DNA from: Raineya sp.
Lineage (GTDB): Bacteria > Bacteroidota > Bacteroidia > Cytophagales > Thermonemataceae
Length of the DNA stretch: 64,000 nt
Reading direction: 5' to 3'
Assembly: GCA_025454915.1 (NCBI GenBank)
Contig: JALONN010000003.1
Location: forward strand, 186,001 to 250,000
The notes below the pieces were generated by a model that was given only the letters and a program-made list of their open reading frames with translations, was not told the origin of the DNA and did no database searches. Position numbers and translations under genes: made by a program. Below are positions 34,542 through 43,741 of this stretch, piece by piece. Each line of letters begins with the position of its first letter. Positions within the stretch are counted from its first letter, which is position 1.

Positions 34542-35560
34542 GATTCTTTTTGACTTACACCTGCACTTTCAAAACTTGCCATTTCATTCAAGAAGTTTAT
34601 GGCACTTTGTATAATTGGGTATGCCACTGCACAGCCAGTTCCCTCTCCCAGCCTCATTTGCAGATTCAATACTGGCTCTACACCCATAAAGTCAAGCATA
34701 TTTTTGTGTCCGTATTCATCAGAAAGATGACAGAATATAGCATTATCCAGAATATTTTTATTGATGGAATATCCCACTAAAAATGCACTGGAAGCAATAA
34801 AACCATCAACCAGAATAAGCATATTTTTTTTAAAAGCTGCAAGCATGGCACCACACATTTGAGCAATTTCAAAACCGCCGAATGCTTGTAAAACATCCAT
34901 AGGAGTGTTTGTTTGGTGTTTTTCTTTCGCTTTCTCTAAAATTTCTATTTTATGATTGAGTTGCTCATCATTAAGCCCTGTTCCTCTTCCTACACATTTT
35001 GAAATAGGTAAATCACACAAAACACTCATCAGCAGAGTTGCTGAGGAAGTATTAGCGATACCCATTTCTCCAAAACCTATTACATTTGTTCCTTTTTGAT
35101 AAATTTCCTCTACAATTTCTTCTCCTTTCAGGAAACATTCTTGCAGTTGGGTTTCTGTCATGGCTTGTGTATGCAGAAAACTTTGTGTTTGTTTGGCTAT
35201 TTTGGCGTGAATAAGGTTTGGATGTGGCTCAAAATCAAAATTAACACCTGCATCTACAATTTTTAAATCAATGTTATTTTGTTTAGAAAAAACATTAATG
35301 GCTGCTCCTCCTGCCAAAAAGTTCATCACCATCTGATAGGTTACTTCTTGCGGGTAGGCACTCACTCCCTCATGAGCTATTCCATGATCTGCTACAAATA
35401 TGACAATCGTTGGCTGTTGAAGGTTTGGGCTAAGCGTATTCTGGATTTTGCCTATTTGTAAAGCTATTTTTTCCAGCTTACCCAATGCTCCTAAAGGTTT
35501 TGTTTTAAAATTTATTTTATGCTGGAGTTGTTCTTGTATACCCATTTTTAATATGTTCAT
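34538..35560 (-). CDS. cobT: nicotinate-nucleotide-dimethylbenzimidazole phosphoribosyltransferase
   Basis: 340 residues from ATG 35560; a second ATG lies at 35545. CobT signatures: TKPLGALGKLE, IFVADHGIAHEGVSAYPQEVT, GFGEMGIANTSSAT, VGRGTG and MRLGEGTGCA with the catalytic Glu. It makes alpha-ribazole-5'-phosphate from the lower ligand base. First gene of the cobT-cobS-cobC unit; cobU and cbiB are not here, and no cobalamin riboswitch was found. A 14-bp inverted repeat (35557-35602) covers the first ATG, which either hides that start or favours 35545. Confidence 0.95.
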   Translation of the reverse strand: MNILKMGIQEQLQHKINFKTKPLGALGKLEKIALQIGKIQNTLSPNLQQPTIVIFVADHGIAHEGVSAYPQEVTYQMVMNFLAGGAAINVFSKQNNIDLKIVDAGVNFDFEPHPNLIHAKIAKQTQSFLHTQAMTETQLQECFLKGEEIVEEIYQKGTNVIGFGEMGIANTSSATLLMSVLCDLPISKCVGRGTGLNDEQLNHKIEILEKAKEKHQTNTPMDVLQAFGGFEIAQMCGAMLAAFKKNMLILVDGFIASSAFLVGYSINKNILDNAIFCHLSDEYGHKNMLDFMGVEPVLNLQMRLGEGTGCAVAYPIIQSAINFLNEMASFESAGVSQKES

Positions 35561-35602
35561 GATAATTAGGCAAATCTAAAATATTTATCCTAATTATCAT
35601 GA
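35557..35602. repeat. 14-bp inverted repeat over the cobT start
   Basis: Perfect arms TCATGATAATTAGG (35557-35570) and CCTAATTATCATGA (35589-35602) with an 18-base AT loop. No T-run follows on either strand, so it looks more like an operator or translational hairpin than a terminator. It lies between the stop of the propeller gene at 35609 and cobT. Confidence 0.75.
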
Positions 35603-35608
35603 ATCTCA

Positions 35609-36688
35609 TCAATGGAAAGTGTATTCTACAAATGTTTTTCCATTGAAATTACAGATGGATTCTCCATTTGTTACAAACAATAGCTTATTTTTATTATTTT
35701 TGTAAATTACCCAAATAGAATTGCCTTTAAGTCCGTCTTTAGTGGTATAGTTGGTCAAATTTACACCATCAAATTTCCATACACCTGCATCAATTGTGCC
35801 TATCAAAAGATTACCATCGTTGTCTTCATTGATTGCCCAAACTCTTGCAAGTGAGCCAAGTTTATTTTTAAAATTCCCCTTCAGAAATTCAGGATTGCCT
35901 AAACCTTTTTCTTCTGTAATGTTGGTGAGTGTTTTTCCATCATAATGGTATAATCCTCCACCATTATTGCCAAACCAAAAACCTCCTTTTTTATCCTGAA
36001 AAATTGTTCTAACAGCAGCCTTATCCAATTTTTTTTCTGTGATATAACGAAATTCCTCCCCATCATAAAAACAAACACCTCTTGATTCCGTTCCAAACCA
36101 AATATTTCCTTTTTTGTCAACAAGTGTTGAATAAATACCGTAGGGGCTGATTACATTATTACGTGGAGCTTGGTATGTTTTAGGATGGATAACAAAGTTT
36201 GTAAAAGATTTACCATCATAAAAACAAATTCCATCCAAATGACCAAAGAAAAGACCTCCTTCTGTGTATTTTAGTTCCCCTTTGGGAGCTTTTCTTATGG
36301 TGTTGGTATAATCTGTAAATGCTATTCCATTATAACTACAGATTCCATCACGAGTAGAGAACCACAAATTTCCATGTATATCTTGCTCTATTCTTAAAAC
36401 AAAATTACTACATAAACCATCTTTTTGAGTTATGTGTGTCAATATTTTTCCATTGTAACAATACACTCCTTCTCCGTTGCTGGCAAACCAGTAATTTCCG
36501 TTTTTATCTTGCAAAACACAGCCAATATCTTTTCCAAGCTTGGAAACAGGTTCTCCAATATTTAGCTTAAATGCTGATATAGTTGTATTTTCAGAAGGTT
36601 TTTGTTTTTGTCCATTACAGGAATTAAAGAAGGTCAAAAAAATTATCAGCCAAGCTAATTGAATAAATGTTTGGTTTTTAAAATTCAT
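35609..36688 (-). CDS. two-component-propeller lipoprotein
   Basis: 359 residues from ATG 36688 (frame open to 36721). Lipobox FNSC, Cys24. The mature part is a series of Reg_prop repeats: CVLQDKNGNYWFASNGEGVYCYNG, EQDIHGNLWFSTRDGICSYNG, LVDKKGNIWFGTESRGVCFYDG, FQDKKGGFWFGNNGGGLYHYDG, NEDNDGNLLIGTIDAGVWKFDG and one more. These blades normally form the sensor of hybrid kinases; here no kinase domain follows, so the protein is a stand-alone surface or periplasmic propeller. Paralogue of the next gene upstream (53 bases away). Confidence 0.88.
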   Translation of the reverse strand: MNFKNQTFIQLAWLIIFLTFFNSCNGQKQKPSENTTISAFKLNIGEPVSKLGKDIGCVLQDKNGNYWFASNGEGVYCYNGKILTHITQKDGLCSNFVLRIEQDIHGNLWFSTRDGICSYNGIAFTDYTNTIRKAPKGELKYTEGGLFFGHLDGICFYDGKSFTNFVIHPKTYQAPRNNVISPYGIYSTLVDKKGNIWFGTESRGVCFYDGEEFRYITEKKLDKAAVRTIFQDKKGGFWFGNNGGGLYHYDGKTLTNITEEKGLGNPEFLKGNFKNKLGSLARVWAINEDNDGNLLIGTIDAGVWKFDGVNLTNYTTKDGLKGNSIWVIYKNNKNKLLFVTNGESICNFNGKTFVEYTFH

Positions 36689-36741
36689 TTTGTTATAAAA
36701 ATTAATGCTTTGACACTTCATATTTGTTAGTTTGTTGGAGG

Positions 36742-37809
36742 TTATTGTTTATATTCTGAATAAGTAATGAACTCTTTTCCATCAAAAATGTAGAGACCTT
36801 TTTCTTTTGTAGCCACCCAAAGATTTCCAATTGTATCTTCCAAAATTGACCAACCACCTAAATTGGCTAATCCATCTTTTGTTGTAAAAGGAGCAATAGA
36901 TTTTCCATTGTAACGAAAAAGTCCATCACCGCAAAACCAAATATTTCCGTTTTTATCTTCGATAATTCTAGCAATCATTGTAACTGTTAAGCCATCTTTT
37001 GCTGAAAAGCTTGTAAATGTTTTTCCATCATAACGATAAGCTCCACCCCAATTACTGAACCAAAGATTCCCATTTTTGTCTTGCAATTGAGGCCATCCCC
37101 AACTATGAAGTTTGGGTCTTGGTCCATTTTGTCCTTGGATTAATTCTTTTAGTTTAAAGTTGGTTATAGATTGACCATCATAACGAAAAATACCTTCATT
37201 GGTTCGTCCACCTAACCAAATATTACCTGCATTATCTTCTAAAATGCGTTCCACTTTATCATTACTGGTTAAAAAGCCATTTGGGACTTCATTCATTGGA
37301 AAATGTGTAAAAGATTTACCATCATAAATATAGACACCATCAATCGTTACAAACCATAGTTTTCCGCTTTTTGCTTGTAAAATACTGTAAACCCAATGGT
37401 TTTGATAGTAGGGATTTTTGTTGGGAGGCAGGTTTTTGGGTAAAGGAATCTGGATTTTTTCAAATGTTTTACCATTGTAAAGACAAAGTCCCATTTCTGT
37501 ACCTATCCAAAATTTTCCATCTTTATCTTCCAAAATGCAATAGATATTATTACAATCTAACCCATCTTTTACTGTAAATTGTTTGAACGATTTTCCGTCG
37601 TACTTATAAAGCCCCTTTTCAGTTGTTCCAAACCAAAGATTACCATCGTTGTCTTGTAAACTACATCGAACATTGCCAAATTGAGGGTCACTTATGGTTT
37701 CAATAAGTTTTGGATGTTCCTTTTCTTTTGGCAAATCTTTTTTAACTTGTCTATTACAAGAAGTAAGAATACTGTTTATAAAAATTATTAAATAAATAAA
37801 TCTTTTCAT
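36742..37809 (-). CDS. two-component-propeller lipoprotein
   Basis: 355 residues from ATG 37809 (frame open to 37851). Lipobox ILTSC, Cys18. Reg_prop repeats as in its paralogue: SLQDNDGNLWFGTTEKGLYKYDG, LEDKDGKFWIGTEMGLCLYNG, QDKNGNLWFSNWGGAYRYDG, EDKNGNIWFCGDGLFRYNG, LEDTIGNLWVATKEKGLYIFDG. First gene of the pair and divergent from the membrane regulator at 37955 (145 bases between starts). That arrangement suggests shared control. No catalytic domain. Confidence 0.88.
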   Translation of the reverse strand: MKRFIYLIIFINSILTSCNRQVKKDLPKEKEHPKLIETISDPQFGNVRCSLQDNDGNLWFGTTEKGLYKYDGKSFKQFTVKDGLDCNNIYCILEDKDGKFWIGTEMGLCLYNGKTFEKIQIPLPKNLPPNKNPYYQNHWVYSILQAKSGKLWFVTIDGVYIYDGKSFTHFPMNEVPNGFLTSNDKVERILEDNAGNIWLGGRTNEGIFRYDGQSITNFKLKELIQGQNGPRPKLHSWGWPQLQDKNGNLWFSNWGGAYRYDGKTFTSFSAKDGLTVTMIARIIEDKNGNIWFCGDGLFRYNGKSIAPFTTKDGLANLGGWSILEDTIGNLWVATKEKGLYIFDGKEFITYSEYKQ

Positions 37810-37954
37810 TTTTGAGTAAATATTATGGTTCTGAATTACTTTGTTCAACAAAACTATTATCTATGATAAATTCTCTCTTATTTTTGTGGTAAAAAGAAGG
37901 TAAAAAATGGTAAATACATGATTATTACTTATTTTTAGAAATAAATTTATTCGA

Positions 37955-38791
37955 ATGAATATCAAATTAATTACACTTTGGATAGGTATTATAAGTTCGC
38001 CTTTGTACCTATTTGCCAAGAATGATGATATTTCTGAAAAAGAAAAACAAGTTATTTTTAGACAGATTGGCAACAGGATTCTGTGGCTGGCAGGAGATTC
38101 TACTTCAAGAGTGTTGCCTATCGAGAAGAAAAATGATAATACCTATATCATTTCATTTGAAAGAAAGCTCAATATCGTTTCTGATTCTTTGTATAAAATT
38201 ATAGCTCAAGAATTACAGCAAAAGGGTGAGTTTCATTTTGTAGTTGAGTTGAAAGACTGTAATTCTGGAAAAGTTTTTGCTTCATTCTTCCACTCTCCCA
38301 CAGACACACTGACACCCTGTGCAGGTCGGCAACTCCCTGTAAATTGTTATACCCTTGAAATTACTTTACAAGAAAAAAAGAATATAAGTTGGTGGTGGTT
38401 AGCTCTGTTCATTTTACCTCTGAGTGTATCATTTGCCTATTTTTTAAGAAATAAAACAAAAATTAAAAATCAAGAAAGTTTTACTAAAACAGCTTTCATC
38501 CAAATAGGACATTATCAATTTTATGAACAAAAAAGAATGCTACATCATCCTTCCCAGAATATAGAATTGACAGAAAAAGAAACTCACCTATTATCTTTAT
38601 TATTAAAAAATATCAATGAGGTACAAAACAAGGATTTTCTGATGGATGAATTATGGGGTAAAAATGGTGTTGTTGTGGTTCCCAAAAATCTGGATGTATT
38701 GGTATCTCGTTTGAGGAAGAAGCTACTTTTGGATGAAAAAATTAAAATTGTCAACAGTCATGGCATAGGCTACAAATTGGAATATTTGTAA
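37955..38791 (+). CDS. membrane-tethered winged-helix regulator with C-terminal DNA-binding domain
   Basis: 278 residues. A signal-like N-terminal helix (1-21) exports a periplasmic domain (about 22-143) with three cysteines (102, 122, 131). One membrane helix (145-164) follows, then a cytoplasmic OmpR/PhoB-type winged helix (about 183-278): IELTEKETHLLSLLLKNI, VQNKDFLMDELWG, LDVLVSRLRKKL, INSHGIGYKL-like end (VNSHGIGYKLEYL). This is a one-component transmembrane regulator as CadC or ToxR, but with the order of domains reversed. htrA follows on the same strand; the propeller lipoproteins are divergent. Probably an envelope sensor. Confidence 0.88.
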   Translation: MNIKLITLWIGIISSPLYLFAKNDDISEKEKQVIFRQIGNRILWLAGDSTSRVLPIEKKNDNTYIISFERKLNIVSDSLYKIIAQELQQKGEFHFVVELKDCNSGKVFASFFHSPTDTLTPCAGRQLPVNCYTLEITLQEKKNISWWWLALFILPLSVSFAYFLRNKTKIKNQESFTKTAFIQIGHYQFYEQKRMLHHPSQNIELTEKETHLLSLLLKNINEVQNKDFLMDELWGKNGVVVVPKNLDVLVSRLRKKLLLDEKIKIVNSHGIGYKLEYL

Positions 38792-38902
38792 TTTTTTTTG
38801 ATTATTAGACCAAAATAGGTGTCATTTTGTCATTGGCATTTTTTTTGTAAAATAATTTTAAAAGAATCTCGTTTCATAACTAAACTAAAAACTTTTTTTG
38901 CT

Positions 38903-40375
38903 ATGAATGATTTAAAAAAATTAACCTTAGCTGCTTTATTGGGTGGTGGTGTTTCAGCAGGCATTGTTAAAATATTCGAAAAACCTGCTTCTATTACTCG
39001 TGTAGAAACCACAAATGGCAATATTGCCAAGCCTGCTATTTACACCAAAGACGCTGATGGCAATTTAATTCCTATTGATTTTACAATAACCTCAGAGAAA
39101 GTTACAAAGGCTGTTGTATTCATCAAATCAACGAGTATGAGTTCAGCAACCAGAGGTAGTAGAGAAATGGACATGTTTGAACAGTTTTTTGGAGATGAAT
39201 TTGGAGGCGGACGCAGAAAAAACCAACCTAGTGTAGGAACTGGTTCAGGGGTAATTATAGATTCGAAAGGACATATCGTAACCAATAATCACGTAATCAA
39301 TGGAGCTGATGTAGTTGAAGTGGGTTTAACAGATGGTAGAACCTTTAAGGCTAAAGTCATTGGTACTGACCCTAATACAGACTTAGCTGTTATCAAAATA
39401 GAGGCTTCTGATTTACCTTTCTTAAAATTTGTAAACTCAGACCAAGTAAAGGTAGGTGAATGGGTACTTGCTGTGGGTAATCCTTTTAACCTAAACTCCA
39501 CAGTTACAGCAGGCATTGTGAGTGCCAAAGCTCGTAATATCAATATTGTTCGTGAAAACTTTGCTATTGAATCTTTCATCCAGACAGATGCAGCCATCAA
39601 CCCTGGTAATAGTGGTGGTGCCTTGGTGAATCTAAACGGAGATTTAATTGGTATCAATACAGCTATTGCAAGTCCTACAGGTGCTTATTCAGGTTATGGT
39701 TTTGCAGTACCTTCTAATATTGTAACTAAAATTGTTGAAGACTTATTGGAGCATGGTATTGTACAAAGAGGCTTCTTAGGTGTTCAATTACAAAATGTAG
39801 ATGGCAATGTAGCCAATGACAGAGATTTGAAAGTCACAGCAGGTGCTTTGATTTCAAAAATAAATGAAAATAGTGCTGCTCAAAAAGCTGGCATCCAAGA
39901 AGATGATGTAATTGTTGAAGTGGATGGAAAGAAAACCAACTCTGTTTCAGAAGTTCAGGAAATGATAGGCAGAAAACGTCCAGGTGACGAAGTAAAAGTG
40001 AAAGTTAATAGAAAAGGTACTGAAAAGGAGTTAAAGGTTGTTCTAAGAAACCAAAGTGGTGGAACAGATAAAGTAACCAAACCTTCTGGAAAAGACGTAG
40101 CTAATCTTTTGGGAGCAAAGTTTGAAGACATTGATGCCTCTACAGCTCGTAAACTCGGTATTGCAGGTGGTGTTAGAGTTGCTGAATTGGGCAATGGTAA
40201 ATTGAGCAGAAATACCAACATGCGTGAGGGATGTATCATCACGAAAGTGGATAGAAAACCAATAAAAAATGTTGCTGAATTACAGAAAATCTTAGAAAAT
40301 GCTCAGGATGGTGTCATGATTGAAGGAGTCTATGAAGATATGCCTGGTACATTCTTCTATGCATTCGGATTGTAA
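38903..40375 (+). CDS. htrA: HtrA/Deg periplasmic serine protease
   Basis: 490 residues from ATG 38903 (frame open to 38819). An N-terminal hydrophobic stretch (LTLAALLGGGVSAGIVKIF) serves as signal or anchor. The protease domain has the triad His130 (TNNHV), Asp160 (PNTDLAVI) and Ser237 (NPGNSGGAL). Two PDZ domains follow (about 265-360 and 395-490), the first with GFLGVQLQNV and the second ending in EGVYEDMPGTFFYAFGL. It degrades or refolds misfolded envelope proteins. The gene lies 111 bases after the membrane regulator and may be its target. Confidence 0.95.
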   Translation: MNDLKKLTLAALLGGGVSAGIVKIFEKPASITRVETTNGNIAKPAIYTKDADGNLIPIDFTITSEKVTKAVVFIKSTSMSSATRGSREMDMFEQFFGDEFGGGRRKNQPSVGTGSGVIIDSKGHIVTNNHVINGADVVEVGLTDGRTFKAKVIGTDPNTDLAVIKIEASDLPFLKFVNSDQVKVGEWVLAVGNPFNLNSTVTAGIVSAKARNINIVRENFAIESFIQTDAAINPGNSGGALVNLNGDLIGINTAIASPTGAYSGYGFAVPSNIVTKIVEDLLEHGIVQRGFLGVQLQNVDGNVANDRDLKVTAGALISKINENSAAQKAGIQEDDVIVEVDGKKTNSVSEVQEMIGRKRPGDEVKVKVNRKGTEKELKVVLRNQSGGTDKVTKPSGKDVANLLGAKFEDIDASTARKLGIAGGVRVAELGNGKLSRNTNMREGCIITKVDRKPIKNVAELQKILENAQDGVMIEGVYEDMPGTFFYAFGL

Positions 40376-40401
40376 TCTTACAACAAGATGTAATTATATT
40401 A

Positions 40402-40436
40402 TAAAGCCTGATGAATAACATCAGGCTTTATAATTT
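40402..40436. terminator. bidirectional terminator
   Basis: Stem TAAAGCCTGATG / CATCAGGCTTTA with a 5-base loop and T-run, between the converging htrA and LPP20-like genes. Confidence 0.85.
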
Positions 40437-40437
40437 T

Positions 40438-42315
40438 TTAATATACAGCAATGTGAATGACTTGATTACCTCTCTTAAACGCCTGACCTTTTTCTTTTAC
40501 AAAATCAGATTGATTTTGGGGATTTAAAAGTTGATTGATATAGTTATCAATGGTTCTTTTCTCTACATTAACTGGTGCTCCATAAGTGATTGCATCATCC
40601 AAATACGAATAAATTAGTTTTCTGTACTCTTGTTTAAAAAGCTTGTTGGAAACAAACATATCAGCTCCCTCAATTTGATTGCCTGTTACAGCTATCACAC
40701 CTATTATATCATCCTGATTATCAAATATTTTATCAAAAAAAATCATATAATCCTGTTCTTGTTTTCTAAATTCTCTATTGTTGGCATGAGCTGTATAGGC
40801 ATCTGTATTGCTATAAACATCATCTTTTTTATTGGTCTTAGAAACCTCATTCCAAACTGCCTGTTGACCTTTTTTATGGTCTATAATATCTCGTAAATGT
40901 TCATTTGCCATTCCATAATATTCCTGAAATTTCTCATCATTTCCGTCATTTTTGTATTTCCAACGACCTTTTTCAACACAAAATACAGGTAACTTTATCT
41001 GACCATTATTGGGAGGTATCAACATATCACTTGCTATTACTCTGTCTTGTTTACCTCCTATCAGAATTTCGCCTGACATTACAAACAGTGTATCATTAGA
41101 TAAATTTCTGATAAGCAGGGTATTTACCGCACCATTTTTATTTACTTCCGTGATTGCCACTTTATCTGCATCAATAGCTTCTTGTAAAGACATATAATAG
41201 CCCATATTACCTACAATTTGCCTGAAATTATCTTTTGCTCTTATGGGTACAAGTCTTAAATTTTTAAAAGTATAACGATTGGCATTACTAAAGTCTACAT
41301 TCAGATAGTCTAAATTGAATGGAAATAGACTGTCATCTCTCCGATCGGAAGCATTTACTACATTATTAGGTATAATTACATCTATTTTTTGGGTAGGGCA
41401 ACGTAAACTTTGCATCAAATATTTGTAGTACCTATCATCAGAGCTTCCTTTCGAGAAGTTTTTCAAGTCTAAACGCATTTCTATTTGATTATAATTGGTA
41501 TTATTGGCTAGTGAAATCGTAATATTTGCCTCTCCTTTTTCATTAGAAAAATAGTTATTGAAGTTTGTTCCTTGAGGTAAATATGATACCAATAAAGGTA
41601 TTTTGGATACAGGCAAACTGTTTTGATCTTTCACTTTGATAGTCACAGATTTACTCTCATTTCGTGAAGAGAAATTAACAGCACTAACATTGGGAGCAAT
41701 GTTGATTTTATCTAAAAGCTCTTGTAGATTTGCATAGCTTTCTATGGCTAAATTAATAGATTTTCCTTGATATGTAGCTTCTATATTTTCACCCCAATAG
41801 GCTTTTATGGCAAGTAAAGATTGCAAATAAAAGTCTATTGCAGTAGCATAATTTTTTGATTTTTCAGCGTTTTGAGCCTTTTCATAGAATTGTAAAGCCA
41901 TTTTTCGAGCGTTATCTTGATTGCGTTGTTTTTGGCTTGTATATTCAGATTTTAATATCCTATAATAAATCCAATAATTTTCTTGGTCTTCATAACTATC
42001 TACAAGTTCTAGATTTTCAATTTCATCGGCTACTGTCGATTTAATAGTAGATTGATACTCTTCTTTAAATGTACCATTTTTATCCATCTGGTTTAAAATA
42101 GAGACACTTTGAATAGTAACACGAATTTCACTTAATAAATCATCAAGAGCGTTTTTCTTGGCAATTTTTTGATAATCTGTATTTCTTTTGGAAGCAGAGG
42201 CTACACCTATATAGTGTAATGAACTATTAGGACGATTAGACACCCAAGTAGGCTTTTGAGCAACAGTAATTTGGCATATAGTAAAGTACAAAAATAAAGA
42301 GATAATGGTTTTCAT
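40438..42315 (-). CDS. secreted LPP20-like / ARPP-1 (DUF6569-like) fusion protein
   Basis: 625 residues. Signal peptide (KTIISLFLYFTICQITVAQ). The first domain (about 20-125, PTWVSNRPNSSLHYIGVASASK) is LPP20/FlgP-like. A TPR-like pair and a Ser/Asn-rich beta domain follow. The C-terminal 280 residues carry the ARPP-1/DUF6569 pattern: SLQEAIDADKVAITEVNKNG, LFVMSGEILIGGKQDRVIASD, LPVFCVEKGRWKY. In ARPP-1 proteins the GE-x-x-x-G-K/A-Q-R and C-V-E-x-G-R-W motifs are the conserved core, of unknown activity. Two known domains in one exported protein is unusual. Domain calls are by eye. Confidence 0.75.
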   Translation of the reverse strand: MKTIISLFLYFTICQITVAQKPTWVSNRPNSSLHYIGVASASKRNTDYQKIAKKNALDDLLSEIRVTIQSVSILNQMDKNGTFKEEYQSTIKSTVADEIENLELVDSYEDQENYWIYYRILKSEYTSQKQRNQDNARKMALQFYEKAQNAEKSKNYATAIDFYLQSLLAIKAYWGENIEATYQGKSINLAIESYANLQELLDKINIAPNVSAVNFSSRNESKSVTIKVKDQNSLPVSKIPLLVSYLPQGTNFNNYFSNEKGEANITISLANNTNYNQIEMRLDLKNFSKGSSDDRYYKYLMQSLRCPTQKIDVIIPNNVVNASDRRDDSLFPFNLDYLNVDFSNANRYTFKNLRLVPIRAKDNFRQIVGNMGYYMSLQEAIDADKVAITEVNKNGAVNTLLIRNLSNDTLFVMSGEILIGGKQDRVIASDMLIPPNNGQIKLPVFCVEKGRWKYKNDGNDEKFQEYYGMANEHLRDIIDHKKGQQAVWNEVSKTNKKDDVYSNTDAYTAHANNREFRKQEQDYMIFFDKIFDNQDDIIGVIAVTGNQIEGADMFVSNKLFKQEYRKLIYSYLDDAITYGAPVNVEKRTIDNYINQLLNPQNQSDFVKEKGQAFKRGNQVIHIAVY

Positions 42316-42382
42316 AAATTTGCTTTTTTAAAAGTTTTACTATTATTTTTTATAACTTTACTAATTTCAAAATGTTTGCCAA

Positions 42383-42417
42383 TTGTAAAACTAAAATCAA
42401 AATTTTTGTATGTTTGC
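42383..42417 (+). promoter_or_regulatory. promoter of the ATPase-nuclease pair
   Basis: TTG (42383-42385), 23-base spacer, TATGTTTGC (42409-42417), a full -7 match with a rather long spacer. The ATG at 42443 lies about 20 bases after the expected start of transcription. Confidence 0.5.
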
Positions 42418-42442
42418 TTTATAATACACAAAAACTAAATAT

Positions 42443-43741
42443 ATGATTTTTGAATTTGAAAATCTTGGAAGTATTAAAAAAGCTGAATTGGAAGTTGGAA
42501 ACCTTACTGTTATCTGTGGGAAAAATAATACAGGTAAAACTTATTTGACTTATGCTGTTTGGGGAATGTTGGCAAGGAGATTAGCTTTTGTCACAATTAA
42601 CCCAAAGCACTTTTCTAACCTTTCAAAAGAAATTGCGAAGCAATTGAATTCATCAGGAAAAGCTTATGTAGATTTAAAAGATTATGAACAGGATTTTATA
42701 CAACAAGCTAATAAATATTTTGGAGGCATTTCGCAGGAAATTCACAAGATTTTTGATATTAATAAGAAAAGTTTTACTGGATTAGTTAAACTAAAATATA
42801 CTTCATTGAATTTTAAAAAAAGTTATAATAGTGTATTCAATGGAGATAACCAAATTGAAATAACAAAAGACGAAAAATCTACAAGAATAGATTTTTTAGT
42901 TATAAAAAAAACTGAATATAATATTTCTGAAAGTGAAATTAGAACACTATTAGATTTTATTTTATCCAGTTTTCTTCAATATCCATTTATTATTACTGCA
43001 CAAAGAGACGCTTTACATATATTTAATTATGCTATAAATAGAGAAGCAAGATATAGATTACGAGATAATTCTAATTTTTCTTCAAATACTTATACTCTAC
43101 CCTTAGAGTCTCATATAGATTTTATCAGTTCCTTATTAGAAATGGAAAAAAGACAATCTTTTTTATCTGAAAAATCTCTAATTTATGAAATTGAAACTCT
43201 TTTGGGAGTAAAATATATTGTAAGACACAATGGATTTGTAATTGAGACATCTGATAACATTAGAGTACCAGCTTATTTAGCTTCTACATCTGTAAGAGCA
43301 TTAGCTGATTTAAACTTTTATTTAAAACACATTGCACAAGAAGGTCATTTATTGATGATTGATGAGCCTGAATTAAATTTACACCCTGAAAATCAAATTA
43401 AAGTAGCTCGTTTGCTGGTAAAACTTGTTAATGCAGGGCTTAAGGTTTGGATAACTACCCACAGTGATTACATCATCAAAGAATTGAATAATTGTTTGAT
43501 GCTTTCTAATAAAAAAATTAAAGGAAAGAAAAAGTTAATGAAAGATTTAGGCTATAAAGATGATGAAGTCTTAAACCCTGATGATTTAAGATATTATACA
43601 GCCGTTTATGATAAAAAATTAGAAGGATGTACTTTGGTTCGTGGAAAAGTTGGTAAATATGGTGTAGAAGCTCAAAGCTTTGATGAAACATTAGAAAAAA
43701 TTGTAGAAACTTCCGAAACCATTATTAATGTAATAGAATAA
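42443..43741 (+). CDS. AAA/SMC-like ATPase of a two-gene cassette
   Basis: 432 residues. It belongs to the OLD/AAA_15-type group: IFEFENLGSIKKAELEVGN (SMC-like N-terminus), Walker A GKNNTGKTY (26-34), a signature-like SVRALADLNFYL (about 284-295), Walker B LLMIDEPELNLHP (303-315) and the H-loop WITTHSDYI (about 334-342). The middle (70-280) is a helical insertion. There is no TOPRIM domain, unlike OLD nucleases or GajA. Its stop codon overlaps the start of a PD-(D/E)XK nuclease gene (TAATG), so the two are coupled. More AT-rich than the flanking genes. Probable sensor/motor of a defence-like system; no named system recognised. Confidence 0.85.
   Translation: MIFEFENLGSIKKAELEVGNLTVICGKNNTGKTYLTYAVWGMLARRLAFVTINPKHFSNLSKEIAKQLNSSGKAYVDLKDYEQDFIQQANKYFGGISQEIHKIFDINKKSFTGLVKLKYTSLNFKKSYNSVFNGDNQIEITKDEKSTRIDFLVIKKTEYNISESEIRTLLDFILSSFLQYPFIITAQRDALHIFNYAINREARYRLRDNSNFSSNTYTLPLESHIDFISSLLEMEKRQSFLSEKSLIYEIETLLGVKYIVRHNGFVIETSDNIRVPAYLASTSVRALADLNFYLKHIAQEGHLLMIDEPELNLHPENQIKVARLLVKLVNAGLKVWITTHSDYIIKELNNCLMLSNKKIKGKKKLMKDLGYKDDEVLNPDDLRYYTAVYDKKLEGCTLVRGKVGKYGVEAQSFDETLEKIVETSETIINVIE

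Noticed and set aside
34600..34680. Sequence similar to a B12 box (GCCACTG near 34626)
   Set aside because: It lies inside the cobT coding region, without the rest of the cobalamin aptamer, and downstream of the start.
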